Source of the DNA: SIG701 sp045539595
GTDB lineage: Bacteria > Bacillota > Clostridia > Oscillospirales > CAG-272
Direction: 5' to 3'
Assembly: GCA_045539595.1 (NCBI GenBank)
Contig: JAZQFQ010000084.1
Location: 1-64,000 of the forward strand
DNA length: 64,000 nt
In this document: in pieces, positions 23,446 through 31,509 of the stretch
Numbering within the stretch: position 1 is the first letter of the stretch
Layout of the letters: every line of letters starts with the position of its first letter
The notes under the pieces: model-generated
The model's database searches: none
What the model was told of the DNA's origin: nothing
Seen by the model: only the letters and a program-made list of their open reading frames with translations
Program-made: the position numbers and the translations under genes

Positions 23446-25991
23446 CCGAATTGTTTTTGAAACTGATCAACATGAGCCTGTCGGCCAGTATTCTGGTGAT
23501 GGTGGTGCTTCTTCTGCGGCTGGTATTCCGCGGAGCGCCCCGATGGGTGAGCGTGCTGTTGTGGGGATTGGTGGCCGTCCGACTCATCTGCCCCATCACC
23601 ATCGAAAGTGCCTACAGCCTGATGCCGGAAACGGAGTGGATCGGGCAGGATGCGGATGTGCCCGAGGAAGATTTTTCCTATGACAGCGTGCCGGAGGACA
23701 TCCCGGTGGATTCCCTCATAGGAGAGGACGTGACGGTCCACTATTACCCCACCGATCCGACCATTACGGTTCGCAGAAGTATCAGCGCCTCCTTTGTGCT
23801 GGCTTGCGTGTGGATCGCGGGCATGACGGCGATGGTGCTGTATGCCCTCATCAGCTACTGGCAGGTGTATCGCCGCATCCGATCGGCTCAGCACCTGCAG
23901 GATAATGTCTACATCAGCGAGAGCATCCCGTCCCCCTTTGTGTTCGGCATTCTCCGGCCGCGGATCTGTCTGCCTGCCGATCTGGCGGAGGGGAGCCGGC
24001 AGTACGTTATCGCCCACGAGCAGGCCCATATTTGCCGGCGGGATCACTGGTGGAAGCCGCTGGGATTTCTTCTTTTGACCGTGCATTGGTTTAATCCGCT
24101 GATCTGGCTCTCCTACATCCTTTTGTGCCGGGATATTGAGATGGCCTGCGACGAGCGGGTGGTGCGGGACATGGAAGAGGACGCGCGGGCGGACTATTCC
24201 CAGGCACTGCTGGAATGCAGTATCAAAAACAGAATGATTTCCGCCTGTCCCCTGGCCTTCGGCGAGGTGGGGGTGAAGGCGCGGATCCGGTCGGTGCTGA
24301 ACTACAAAAAGCCCGCGTTCTGGATCGGTATGCTGGCGGTGATCGCCTGCGCGGTGGCGGCGGTGTGCTTTCTGACGAATCCGGAGAGGTTCATTCATAC
24401 GTCTATAGAGGGCATACGCTTCCCCTGTGAGGATCCGACTTCCGCCGTGGCCTGTACCGTGGAGATGAACGGAAAAATCGAATTTGATGAGTTCCGGGGA
24501 GATTTTATCGTTGATGGAAGACGGGTGGACGCGCGCGTGGATCTGGCAAGTGAGACGCCGCCCATCACGTACTATGATGGTGCCGGACTGTATACCTACG
24601 GACTGATCTACCTCTTTGACAACGACTTCACGAAACTGGCCTTCCGGATCAACGAAAGCGACGAGTACGTGATCTGCGGCATGTCGCTGAAGGAATTTGA
24701 AGCCCGCATGGCAAAGAAAAACTATTATGTGGCCTATCTGCACGATGTGGTGCTGTATGATCTGGCCGCATCCGATAAAGAGGTGATCCTCTCCGATATC
24801 TATACCGAGGGGCGCACCGTTGTGATCTACGGCCGGAATCTGGATATCGCCGAAGTCAACCGCACCTTTTATTCCGGGGACAATGTGGTGGGAACCACCG
24901 TTCCTGCCACTTCCTGGGGCAAATCTGTGTGCTATGCCTGCATATCCACCTGCCTGAACGGGAAAGTACACATCGGATACAATCGGCTGACATTTGAGAC
25001 GGGCATGAGTGCGGACGATGTGGATGCCAGCCTGGCTCAGGTGCTGCTGCCTTCCACTCTGCGGGAGGATGCCTATGTGTTCCGGCAGGAGAGAATTGAG
25101 ATGCATACGGTGCTGGACACCGCCCCCCTGCCCGATGAATCGGTGGTGCAGCTCACTCTGGACGATGTGATTACCCTATCCAAATGGGGCAGTTATCTCA
25201 CCTGGGAGGATTTTGCCGGCTATGCTTGCCGGGATGTTGGCTCGGGATTGTATATTTGCCGATACGACATTGACGAAACCTTCTATCTGTTGATCGGCGA
25301 CGGCAAACGGACCGGCACGCCTATGTATATCCGCCTTTGCGTGCGCGATTCCGATACGTGGGCTGACGTAACGACGGAGGATATAGCGGCGTTTGTGGCG
25401 CAGCACAGGAGAGAGAACAGTACCGCCGGCGTGCCCTATACCATCCAGATCACCCGCCCCGATCTGCCGATCTATACCGAACCGGGATACGATTCCTCAT
25501 CGGACGGTGCTCTCTTGAAAATGGGTACCTATACCATCACCGAGGAAACGACGGACAGTGAGGGAATCCGGTGGGGACGGCTGGAATCGGGTGGCTGGAT
25601 CGATCTGGACAAGGCCACAGCGGTGGCACCCCATATCCCTATGACGGTGGAACTGGTGCAGGACAGCGGCCAGATCGGCACGGAATATGTGGAGCACATC
25701 GTCACGGAGTCGGAATACACGCAGAAGCTGCTGTTCCGCGCCTATGAGCCCCTGACGGATATCCGCTTCACTACCCTGGATTATACGGCGGACGGATTCG
25801 CCGCCGGCGGGGATCTGTATACCTTGCCCGCGTTGGATGTGCAGACCGCGCTGGTCATCGGCGTGGTGTTCTACGGCGATCTGACCACCTACGGCATCTC
25901 CTTTACGGACGCCGGCGGCGCTGTGCATCAGTACATGCTGTACATCAGCGGCCGCAACGGATCCCTTGTCATGCAGAAGATCCTTTTTTAG
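23442..25991 (+). CDS. BlaR1-like M56 sensor metalloprotease with SH3-like tail (849 aa)
   Basis: 849 aa. The N-terminal 300 residues are the M56 membrane protease: SLSASILVMVVLLLRLVFRG and VSVLLWGLVAVRLICPI (TM1-2), TM3 near residue 110, the zinc motif HEQAH (192-196) in YVIAHEQAHICRRDHW, VHWFNPLIWLSYILLCRDIE with the downstream Glu ligand and MACDERVV, then a final helix (IGMLAVIACAVAAVCFL). The usual penicillin-binding sensor is replaced by about 490 residues: two domains of unknown type and an SH3b-like domain around residues 665-725 (LPIYTEPGYD, then GIRWGRLESGGWIDLDKA), which suggests sensing of peptidoglycan or a peptide rather than beta-lactams. ATGA overlap with blaI. Confidence 0.87.
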   Translation: MTELFLKLINMSLSASILVMVVLLLRLVFRGAPRWVSVLLWGLVAVRLICPITIESAYSLMPETEWIGQDADVPEEDFSYDSVPEDIPVDSLIGEDVTVHYYPTDPTITVRRSISASFVLACVWIAGMTAMVLYALISYWQVYRRIRSAQHLQDNVYISESIPSPFVFGILRPRICLPADLAEGSRQYVIAHEQAHICRRDHWWKPLGFLLLTVHWFNPLIWLSYILLCRDIEMACDERVVRDMEEDARADYSQALLECSIKNRMISACPLAFGEVGVKARIRSVLNYKKPAFWIGMLAVIACAVAAVCFLTNPERFIHTSIEGIRFPCEDPTSAVACTVEMNGKIEFDEFRGDFIVDGRRVDARVDLASETPPITYYDGAGLYTYGLIYLFDNDFTKLAFRINESDEYVICGMSLKEFEARMAKKNYYVAYLHDVVLYDLAASDKEVILSDIYTEGRTVVIYGRNLDIAEVNRTFYSGDNVVGTTVPATSWGKSVCYACISTCLNGKVHIGYNRLTFETGMSADDVDASLAQVLLPSTLREDAYVFRQERIEMHTVLDTAPLPDESVVQLTLDDVITLSKWGSYLTWEDFAGYACRDVGSGLYICRYDIDETFYLLIGDGKRTGTPMYIRLCVRDSDTWADVTTEDIAAFVAQHRRENSTAGVPYTIQITRPDLPIYTEPGYDSSSDGALLKMGTYTITEETTDSEGIRWGRLESGGWIDLDKATAVAPHIPMTVELVQDSGQIGTEYVEHIVTESEYTQKLLFRAYEPLTDIRFTTLDYTADGFAAGGDLYTLPALDVQTALVIGVVFYGDLTTYGISFTDAGGAVHQYMLYISGRNGSLVMQKILF

Positions 25992-26309
25992 ATTCTTGTT
26001 GCTGAAGAAATCTTCGTCGATTTCACCAAAGAGCGTTCAAGCCGAATGCAACTTCGGTATTGTTCCAGTACCTTGAATTATTCATAAATATATTGTATAC
26101 CGTATTGTGAATGTAACTTTTTGGAAAATTTTACACCTAAATATATAAGCATGATAGAAAAACTGGCATACTTATGGTATACTGTATATGTGAAAACAGT
26201 TCGATAAAACTGAATTAGTAAAACACGCTATGGTCTTGTCGAACTGACAGAAAAAAGAAATTACTTATATTGAGTCCTGTGCCTATCCAATTCAGAAGGG
26301 AGCATAGAA
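25992..26309. other. AT-rich intergenic stretch, no gene seen
   Basis: 318 nt between the BlaR1-like gene and the zinc-ribbon gene. It is markedly AT-rich from about 26070 on. No open frame with a ribosome site and no convincing RNA was seen. TATACT at about 26178 may be a -10 box for the next gene, but no good -35 box goes with it. Confidence 0.5.
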
Positions 26310-26711
26310 ATGAAACAATGTCCAACTTGTAAAATGACGGTTGACGAAAAAAACGAATGCCCAATCTGCGGTGCGACACTGACTTATGAGCCGATTGTAA
26401 ATGCTGAAAAAGAGCACATTATATTCAATAAGTATTATTGGATGTATTTTGTAAAAACAACTTGGTTTTCGCTTTTATGTTCAATCGTATGTATTGTTCG
26501 AGCGGCGATAGTAAGACCACAAATATCACCACCTTTGTTAGGGATGGTAGGACTTTTGCTAATTTCTATTGTTGTGTCTATCTTTCAACGTAAATTGCCC
26601 GATTTAATTCGATGGAAATATAAACATATGGGATATTATGCAGAATTCAAAATATCCATGTGGAAATATCTATGTGCAGTAATAGCGGTTTTGTTTTCAT
26701 TCTTTGTATAA
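26310..26711 (+). CDS. Zinc-ribbon membrane protein of unknown function
   Basis: 133 aa. Starts with a zinc ribbon, CPTCKMTVDEKNECPICGA (CxxC-N11-CxxC, residues 4-22), then two or three membrane helices (FSLLCSIVCIVRAAIV, PLLGMVGLLLISIVVSIF and the C-terminal YLCAVIAVLFSFFV). Such zinc-ribbon plus membrane proteins are common small genes in clostridia with no known function. AAGGGAG precedes the ATG. It is AT-rich like its neighbour and probably arrived with it. Confidence 0.75.
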   Translation: MKQCPTCKMTVDEKNECPICGATLTYEPIVNAEKEHIIFNKYYWMYFVKTTWFSLLCSIVCIVRAAIVRPQISPPLLGMVGLLLISIVVSIFQRKLPDLIRWKYKHMGYYAEFKISMWKYLCAVIAVLFSFFV

Positions 26712-26811
26712 TGAAAGATACTGTCACTCGATGATAAAAACCGTTGCAGAGCAGATAATGAGCGTTTTATAAAGTAAAACAAATTGGAATTTGACAAAGG
26801 AGAAATGATTT

Positions 26812-26973
26812 ATGAAAAAAATATTAGTTGCATTTTTCTTTGTGTTGATAGGTTTTTATACCCCGTCGTTCATAGACGCTTTTCAACTCGAGAACTCTGC
26901 TTTTGAATTATTAATGTTCGCTCCGTATGTTGGAATTCCACTTGCGGTCTGGGGAATGTTTGAAAAGAAATAA
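26812..26973 (+). CDS. Small membrane or secreted protein (53 aa)
   Basis: MKKILVAFFFVLIGFYTPSF opens a protein of two hydrophobic segments separated by IDAFQLENSAFELL; the second (LLMFAPYVGIPLAVWGMF) ends just before FEKK. It has AAAGGAGA 9 nt before the ATG and a strong terminator 31 nt after the stop, which supports it as a real gene despite its size. No family recognised; the first segment could be an uncleaved signal anchor. Confidence 0.65.
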   Translation: MKKILVAFFFVLIGFYTPSFIDAFQLENSAFELLMFAPYVGIPLAVWGMFEKK

Positions 26974-27004
26974 GAGATGCCAATCCCAACTTGTCGAACA
27001 GATA

Positions 27005-27032
27005 AGGAGCAGAGGTTTAGACCTCTGCTCCT
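27005..27032 (+). terminator. Terminator of the small AT-rich operon
   Basis: AGGAGCAGAGGT-TTAG-ACCTCTGCTCCT followed by GTTGTTTTA. The remaining 200 nt to the palindromic promoter hold no supportable gene. Confidence 0.85.
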
Positions 27033-27234
27033 GTTGTTTTACTCTATAATTGTCCTGTGGCTCATTTTAAGCGATTTTAAGTACCAATGCAGTATTGCTG
27101 TGGGTAAATGCCGTAAATCGCGCTGTGGGACATTTCCCTGTGCATTTCGACGGCGAATTAAATTTATTGGCGTTCAGCAACAAAAATCTAAAAAGGGACT
27201 GCAGAAGTATTGAACCGATGAGATACGGTAGACT

Positions 27235-27265
27235 TTTTCCCCATTATATGTTATAATGGGGAAAA
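27235..27265 (+). promoter_or_regulatory. Palindromic promoter/operator ahead of the CPBP protease gene
   Basis: TTTTCCCCATTATA-TGT-TATAATGGGGAAAA is a perfect 14-bp inverted repeat with a 3-nt centre; its right half contains TATAAT (27252-27257), usable as a -10 box. No T tract follows, which argues for an operator or promoter palindrome rather than a terminator. The leader to the ATG is about 90 nt. Confidence 0.6.
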
Positions 27266-27356
27266 GTCGCTGGTGCAGGCATGTGCATCCATAGCGTGAG
27301 ATCGGCTCACAACCGATGTGCCGAATGCCGTAAACAATGTGCAAAAGGAGAGCCGT

Positions 27357-28310
27357 ATGACTAATACAACTCAAAAGGATTCTAATCTGTTTCGGCTGGG
27401 GGGCGCCTTTTTTGCCATGGTGGCGGCAGTCATCCTTTTTCAGTTTGGAATCAGTATTGCAGTAGGGATAGTTGCCCCGGCCGCTGCCGAGCATCCGCTG
27501 TTTGATTGGCTGCTATCGTTGGTGCCGATTTACGTGGGAGGATTGCCCATATGCTGTCTGATTCTTCGCAAAGGCTCCTATGAGCCGCTGAAGAAACAGA
27601 GGCTTTCCCCCTCTCATTTTTTGCTGGCGGCGGTGGTTGCCTTTGGTGTTATGTTGCTGGGAACGATTATCGGCAACACAATTATGCTGACCCTGTCCTC
27701 CATCCTGGGAAAGCAGGTATCCAATCCTGTGCAGGAAATCGTGATGGAGTCCCATCTGGCTGTGTCCTTTGTGTCCACGGTGATTGTGGCACCGATCGGG
27801 GAGGAATTTATCTTCCGCCGTTTGATCATCGATCGCACCCATCGGTACGGGGAATTGCCGGCCATCCTGCTTTCGGCAGCCATGTTCGCTGCATTCCATA
27901 TGAATCTGTACCAGTTCTTTTACGCGTTCTGTGTCGGCACTGTTCTCGGATACGTGTATGTTAAAACTGGCTGCCTTCGCTACTCTGTGGCACTTCATGC
28001 GCTGATCAATTTTATCGGCGGTGTGGTGCCCAGCATAGTATTGAAATTGGTTCTCCCCGTGGTGGAGATGGGAACGGAATCGGTGTCTGCTACGCAGATA
28101 GCTGTCATTCTTGTTGCTGCTGTAGTCTTGCTTTTGCAATATGTGCTTCTGATTGGATGTCTGATTGCCACGATTGTTATTGCTTGCTGCCACTTGCATA
28201 GGATTCCCTTAGCACAGGGGGAAGGGGGGCGGCATCTATGGCGTTCTCCGTTTTTGATTCTGTTCTTCGCCGTTTGTGCGGTATGGATGATCTTGGCCGT
28301 ATTTATTTAA
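27357..28310 (+). CDS. CPBP family intramembrane glutamic protease
   Basis: 317 aa, about eight membrane helices. CPBP (Abi/Rce1-like) signatures: PIGEEFIFRRLIIDR (motif 1, catalytic Glu pair plus Arg), MFAAFHMNLYQFFYAF (motif 2, His), and SVALHALINFIGG (motif 3, His/Asn), in the right order in the middle of the protein. These proteases cleave membrane substrates; bacterial members are linked to bacteriocin self-immunity and peptide processing. ATG 27357 follows AAAAGGAGAG; an in-frame Met 13 codons upstream lacks a ribosome site. Expressed alone from a palindromic promoter, followed by a terminator. Confidence 0.87.
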   Translation: MTNTTQKDSNLFRLGGAFFAMVAAVILFQFGISIAVGIVAPAAAEHPLFDWLLSLVPIYVGGLPICCLILRKGSYEPLKKQRLSPSHFLLAAVVAFGVMLLGTIIGNTIMLTLSSILGKQVSNPVQEIVMESHLAVSFVSTVIVAPIGEEFIFRRLIIDRTHRYGELPAILLSAAMFAAFHMNLYQFFYAFCVGTVLGYVYVKTGCLRYSVALHALINFIGGVVPSIVLKLVLPVVEMGTESVSATQIAVILVAAVVLLLQYVLLIGCLIATIVIACCHLHRIPLAQGEGGRHLWRSPFLILFFAVCAVWMILAVFI

Positions 28311-28326
28311 CCGCAGTGTTAAAAAA

Positions 28327-28356
28327 GGGGCTGTTGCATGCAGATGCAACAGCCCC
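28327..28356. terminator. Bidirectional terminator
   Basis: GGGGCTGTTGCAT / ATGCAACAGCCCC with A-run before and T-run after; it lies between the convergent CPBP gene and the lipoprotein at 28368. Confidence 0.85.
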
Positions 28357-28367
28357 GGATTTTCTTT

Positions 28368-29936
28368 TCACTCAATGACCGTGCGGACGAAGGTGATGCT
28401 GTTTTCGTAGAGATAATATGTTATGTAGTTTCTGTGCAGCGGATGGTGCAACTCGATTTTCGCCAGTTCCGCGGTCATATCGGCAGAGAATACGGTCAGT
28501 GTATCCTTGCCGATCCGTCCCGTTTCACCAACCGCCTCCGATTCCAGTTTCAGCCATTTGGAGTGGCGGAAGGAAAGGCCGGCCAGCGGCATTTTTTCCT
28601 TCGTTCCGTCCACATGTACTTGGTATATCTCCCCGGGAAGAATTGGATTCCGGTCATCGTAGTCGGTGCGGGCCTGTATGAACAAAACGCCGTCGTAGGT
28701 GGTCAGCGGGTGGCAGGCATCCCGGTATTCCGTGGCCATGCCGCTTTCCAGATCGTAAATGCCGTAGCCCCGGCTCCACTCCCAGCCGCCGATATAATAG
28801 GCAAAATGGGTGTCATCCATAAATCCCAGAGGCGTGTAACCTATCACGTCGCCGATTCCTACTGCCTTGCAGTCGGGGGAGTCGCCCAGCATCACGTTGG
28901 TGAGAATCTGCCGTACCGATCCGTCAGGATATTTCACGTCGATGCCGCCGTTGTTCCAGCCGTCCTCCTGGGTGTGATATACGGTATATGTGCCATGGGG
29001 AGAGTGCATAATGGCGTCGGCGGAGGGGAAAGCCTCCCATTCTACGGGAGTTACGGTAAACACGCCGTCCGCCTCGGTGATCTTGTAGCAGGCGGAGGTC
29101 TTGTAATATGCGCCGTCTTCCATCGGCATCCGATTCATAATCACACATCCGTCGTCGGTGTAGATCAGGTCGAATGGATCTTCGTCAATATCCAACGTCT
29201 CCCGATGGACGATTTCCCCGGTGGACAAATCCACGATAAACAAGTCGTCTGTGTGTACAAGGTAGCCGCTGGCATCGTTCCGCAGAACTTCGGATGTAAC
29301 GTACATCCGATACCGATCGCTGAAGGTGTAGTCCCTCACCTGCGTCTTTTCGTTCTTCACCGGGATTTTCACTGTGTGTACGGACAGATTGCCGGGATTT
29401 TCCACCACTTGGATCAGATGTGCCAGCGGCACGTCGGGGATATCCTCCCGGAGCGTTGCTGTGAATTGCCCCAGCGAATCGGACAGGCCCAGATAGTCCA
29501 GTGCCACGGTCGCGCTGTCTTTTTCTGCCACCACCGTCATCACAATCTCTCCACTGCCCGCACCGGCACCTACGGAAACAATGCGGCCGCCGGTATATCC
29601 CTCCGGCAGGGTGAGAGTGCCCCGGTAGTATTCGGCCGGATCCGCCTCCGAGGGCTGATGGACGACGTAATAGGCCAGCCCCATTTCCCAGACATACAAG
29701 GCGGGATTGCCGCCGAGGGGCGATCCCTTCAGGATGGCGTAATCCACGGAAAAGGGGAGCTGCTCCAGTTTCTCAAGAGCAGAAAAATCCGGGGAGGGAA
29801 TATCCGCGACGGGGGGATCCGTGTCGGCGGGGGTGGATGTGCCCGGCACATCCGGCACATCCGGCGGATCGGTATGGCAGGCGGCCAGCGATGCACTCAG
29901 CAGGAGTGCGAGCAATACGGCGAGGATTCGTTTCAT
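28368..29936 (-). CDS. Lipoprotein of unknown function (522 aa), possible beta-propeller
   Basis: 522 aa. MKRILAVLLALLLSASLAAC is a lipoprotein signal (Cys20), followed by an Asp/Pro/Thr-rich linker (about residues 21-50) and a large beta-rich domain. The recurring pattern of display strands (YMVTSEVL-type, DDLFIVDLSTGEIVHRETLD, FAYYIGGWEWSRGYGIYDLE, GEIYQVHVDGTKEKMPLAGL) looks like a WD40/DUF5050-type beta-propeller, but no family is certain. ATG 29936 follows GGAGG; an earlier in-frame Met would precede an unlikely signal peptide. It stands alone, so the partner or ligand is unknown. Confidence 0.7.
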   Translation of the reverse strand: MKRILAVLLALLLSASLAACHTDPPDVPDVPGTSTPADTDPPVADIPSPDFSALEKLEQLPFSVDYAILKGSPLGGNPALYVWEMGLAYYVVHQPSEADPAEYYRGTLTLPEGYTGGRIVSVGAGAGSGEIVMTVVAEKDSATVALDYLGLSDSLGQFTATLREDIPDVPLAHLIQVVENPGNLSVHTVKIPVKNEKTQVRDYTFSDRYRMYVTSEVLRNDASGYLVHTDDLFIVDLSTGEIVHRETLDIDEDPFDLIYTDDGCVIMNRMPMEDGAYYKTSACYKITEADGVFTVTPVEWEAFPSADAIMHSPHGTYTVYHTQEDGWNNGGIDVKYPDGSVRQILTNVMLGDSPDCKAVGIGDVIGYTPLGFMDDTHFAYYIGGWEWSRGYGIYDLESGMATEYRDACHPLTTYDGVLFIQARTDYDDRNPILPGEIYQVHVDGTKEKMPLAGLSFRHSKWLKLESEAVGETGRIGKDTLTVFSADMTAELAKIELHHPLHRNYITYYLYENSITFVRTVIE

Positions 29937-30042
29937 AAGGATGCCTCCGTAAGTTGGTTTGTCTGTTGGACGGAGCGGGGAGGGGATTTGTTCCCGCGAA
30001 AAACACAACATATTGTTATTTCTTTGAGAGAGCATCAATGCA

Positions 30043-30071
30043 TTGACAAAAAAGGGAATTTGTGATATAAT
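30043..30071 (+). promoter_or_regulatory. Promoter of nrdR
   Basis: TTGACA (30043-30048), 17-nt spacer ending TGTGA, TATAAT (30066-30071): perfect consensus. Confidence 0.85.
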
Positions 30072-30121
30072 ACGGCATATTATGAAATCCCTTTGGTGCA
30101 GGTATGCAAAGGAGTTTTTCC

Positions 30122-30586
30122 ATGAAGTGTCCCATGTGCGGCTACGAAGACAGCAAAGTAATCGATTCCCGACCGGTAGAGGAGAGCGACAGCATCCGCC
30201 GTCGCCGTGAGTGCAAGAAATGTCAGAAGCGGTTTACGACCTATGAAATCATTGAGGCATTCCAGCCGCTGATCGTGAAAAAAGACGGTACGAAGGAATA
30301 TTTTGATAAAAATAAGATCCTGGGCGGCCTGATGAAGGCCTGTCAGAAACGCCCGGTGGACGCAGAAGCCATCGCCGCGGAGATCGAGGTGGAGATCATG
30401 AATTCTCTCCGCCGGGAGATCCCCTCCCGGGAGATTGGCGAATTGGCCATGGAAAAACTGAAAAAGCGGGACGCGGTGGCCTACGTGCGCTTTGCATCCG
30501 TGTACCGCGAGTTCAAGGACGTGGAGACATTCATGAAAGAATTGCAGGGACTGAAAGAAGAGCCTACGGAAGACGCGGCGGAGTAA
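30122..30586 (+). CDS. nrdR: Transcriptional repressor NrdR
   Basis: 154 aa. NrdR represses ribonucleotide reductase genes when dATP is plentiful. The zinc ribbon MKCPMCGYEDSKVIDSRPVE ... RRRRECKKCQKRFTTYE is at residues 1-47 and the ATP-cone (VKKDGTKEYFDKNKILGGL, MKACQKRPVD) at about 49-140. Length and order are canonical. ATG 30122 lies behind AAAGGAG. No ribonucleotide reductase gene is in view. A tRNA-Ser gene follows 100 nt downstream from its own promoter. Confidence 0.96.
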   Translation: MKCPMCGYEDSKVIDSRPVEESDSIRRRRECKKCQKRFTTYEIIEAFQPLIVKKDGTKEYFDKNKILGGLMKACQKRPVDAEAIAAEIEVEIMNSLRREIPSREIGELAMEKLKKRDAVAYVRFASVYREFKDVETFMKELQGLKEEPTEDAAE

Positions 30587-30624
30587 TCCGCCGCCGATTC
30601 TTCGGGAATCTTGCGCGATTCCCC

Positions 30625-30653
30625 TTGCATTTGTGCGTCGGGTGTGGTATACT
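30625..30653 (+). promoter_or_regulatory. Promoter of tRNA-Ser
   Basis: TTGCAT (30625-30630), 17-nt spacer, TATACT (30648-30653), 32 nt ahead of the mature tRNA. Confidence 0.75.
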
Positions 30654-30684
30654 ACTCCTTGGCGTAATGAATAATGGAATATAC

Positions 30685-30777
30685 GGAGAAGTACTCAAGT
30701 GGTCGAAGAGGCGTGACTCGAAATCTCGTAGGGCGTGAAAAATCGCCGCGTGGGTTCAAATCCCACCTTCTCCGCCA
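30685..30777 (+). tRNA. tRNA-Ser (anticodon CGA)
   Basis: 93 nt class II tRNA with an encoded CCA end. The acceptor stem GGAGAAG/CTTCTCC is perfect; the anticodon loop reads CTCGAAA (anticodon CGA, codon UCG); a long variable arm with GGCG/CGCC and a T-arm GTGGG-TTCAAAT-CCCAC follow. The anticodon stem CGTGA/TCTCG has one T-T mismatch in the middle. Discriminator base is G, as expected for serine. Confidence 0.93.
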
Positions 30778-30813
30778 AAATCGACAGGTTTCGATAGAAG
30801 CCTGTCGATTTTT
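30778..30813 (+). terminator. Terminator of tRNA-Ser
   Basis: AAATCGACAGG / CCTGTCGATTTTT around a 13-nt loop. Confidence 0.85.
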
Positions 30814-31049
30814 CTTTTTATCTCTTCACTCTTCTCTTACTGCCTATTTTGGCGGAAGTAATAAGTAATAGTGAATAGTGAAAAAGTATGGGGTTGCGCT
30901 ACGCGAACAATTTCAAAATTCGTAAGTTTAGTCTTATACGAAACGAACTCCTATTTTATCCGAGTGGCCGTCCCTGTAACGTCCTTTGCATTCCTCTCGT
31001 TGGAGGGAAGATTTCCCACACCTATGAATTTTTTGTAAAACCGCAATTC
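30814..31049. other. Intergenic stretch without a supported gene
   Basis: Begins with T-rich sequence and a short run of TAATAAGTAATAGTGAATAG-type microrepeats (about 30858-30884), then unremarkable sequence up to the operator-promoter of the second BlaI gene. No ribosome site precedes any open frame here. Confidence 0.5.
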
Positions 31050-31082
31050 TGGGTTGACATCCGTCAACCCATGTGATATACT
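31050..31082 (+). promoter_or_regulatory. Promoter and palindromic operator of the second BlaI/BlaR1 operon
   Basis: TTGACA (31054-31059), 17-nt spacer ending TGTGA, TATACT (31077-31082). The -35 box lies inside the 9-bp perfect dyad TGGGTTGAC-ATCC-GTCAACCCA (31050-31071). Downstream GATGTACAGTAAAC and GTGTCAAC give further TGTA/TACA and GTCAAC half-sites, so a BlaI dimer pair could cover promoter and start. Confidence 0.8.
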
Positions 31083-31122
31083 GGATGTACAGTAAACAAG
31101 TGTCAACCGATGGAGGTGTCCT

Positions 31123-31506
31123 ATGGAACATATTACATTATCTGACGGCGAATGGAAGATTATGAAACTGTTGTGGGCACAGTCTCCCCACACCGTGGGC
31201 GAGATCGTCAAAGCCCTGGAGGGCGAGACCGGCTGGACCAAGCCCACCATTTTCGTCATGCTGAAGCGGTTGATCGCCAAAGGTGCCGTCCGCATGGACG
31301 ACAGCGGTAAGCTGCAGGAATACTATCCCCTTATCCAGCGGGAGGACGTGGTTCCCCAGGAGGTGGATTCTTTCCTCAGCCGGGTCTTTGACGGAAGCGT
31401 GCGTATGATGATATCCGCTCTGACGGATCAGAAATCACTGACAAAGAAGGATATTGCCGAGCTCCGGCATATTCTGGATGAGGCGGAGCAGAACGGGAAG
31501 GAGTAA
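31123..31506 (+). CDS. BlaI/MecI/CopY family repressor (second pair)
   Basis: 127 aa. Starts LSDGEWKIMKLLWAQSPHTV, continues with the recognition helix region GWTKPTIFVMLKRLIAKGAV and the dimerisation half QREDVVPQEVDSFLSRVFDG, all typical of BlaI/MecI. It is a clear paralogue of the repressor at 23074 but the recognition helices differ (TKPTIFVML versus KRTTTYTVI), and so do the operators, so cross-talk is unlikely. The giant BlaR1-like gene starts 3 nt after its stop codon. GGAGGTG lies before the ATG. Confidence 0.93.
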   Translation: MEHITLSDGEWKIMKLLWAQSPHTVGEIVKALEGETGWTKPTIFVMLKRLIAKGAVRMDDSGKLQEYYPLIQREDVVPQEVDSFLSRVFDGSVRMMISALTDQKSLTKKDIAELRHILDEAEQNGKE

Positions 31507-31509
31507 GCC

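Noticed and set aside
26977..27213. 78-residue open frame after the small membrane gene
   Set aside because: It spans a strong terminator hairpin and has no ribosome site.
28338..30065. 575-residue open frame opposite the lipoprotein at 28368-29936
   Set aside because: The minus-strand gene has a signal peptide, lipobox and ribosome site; the plus frame has none and its composition is that of an antisense shadow.
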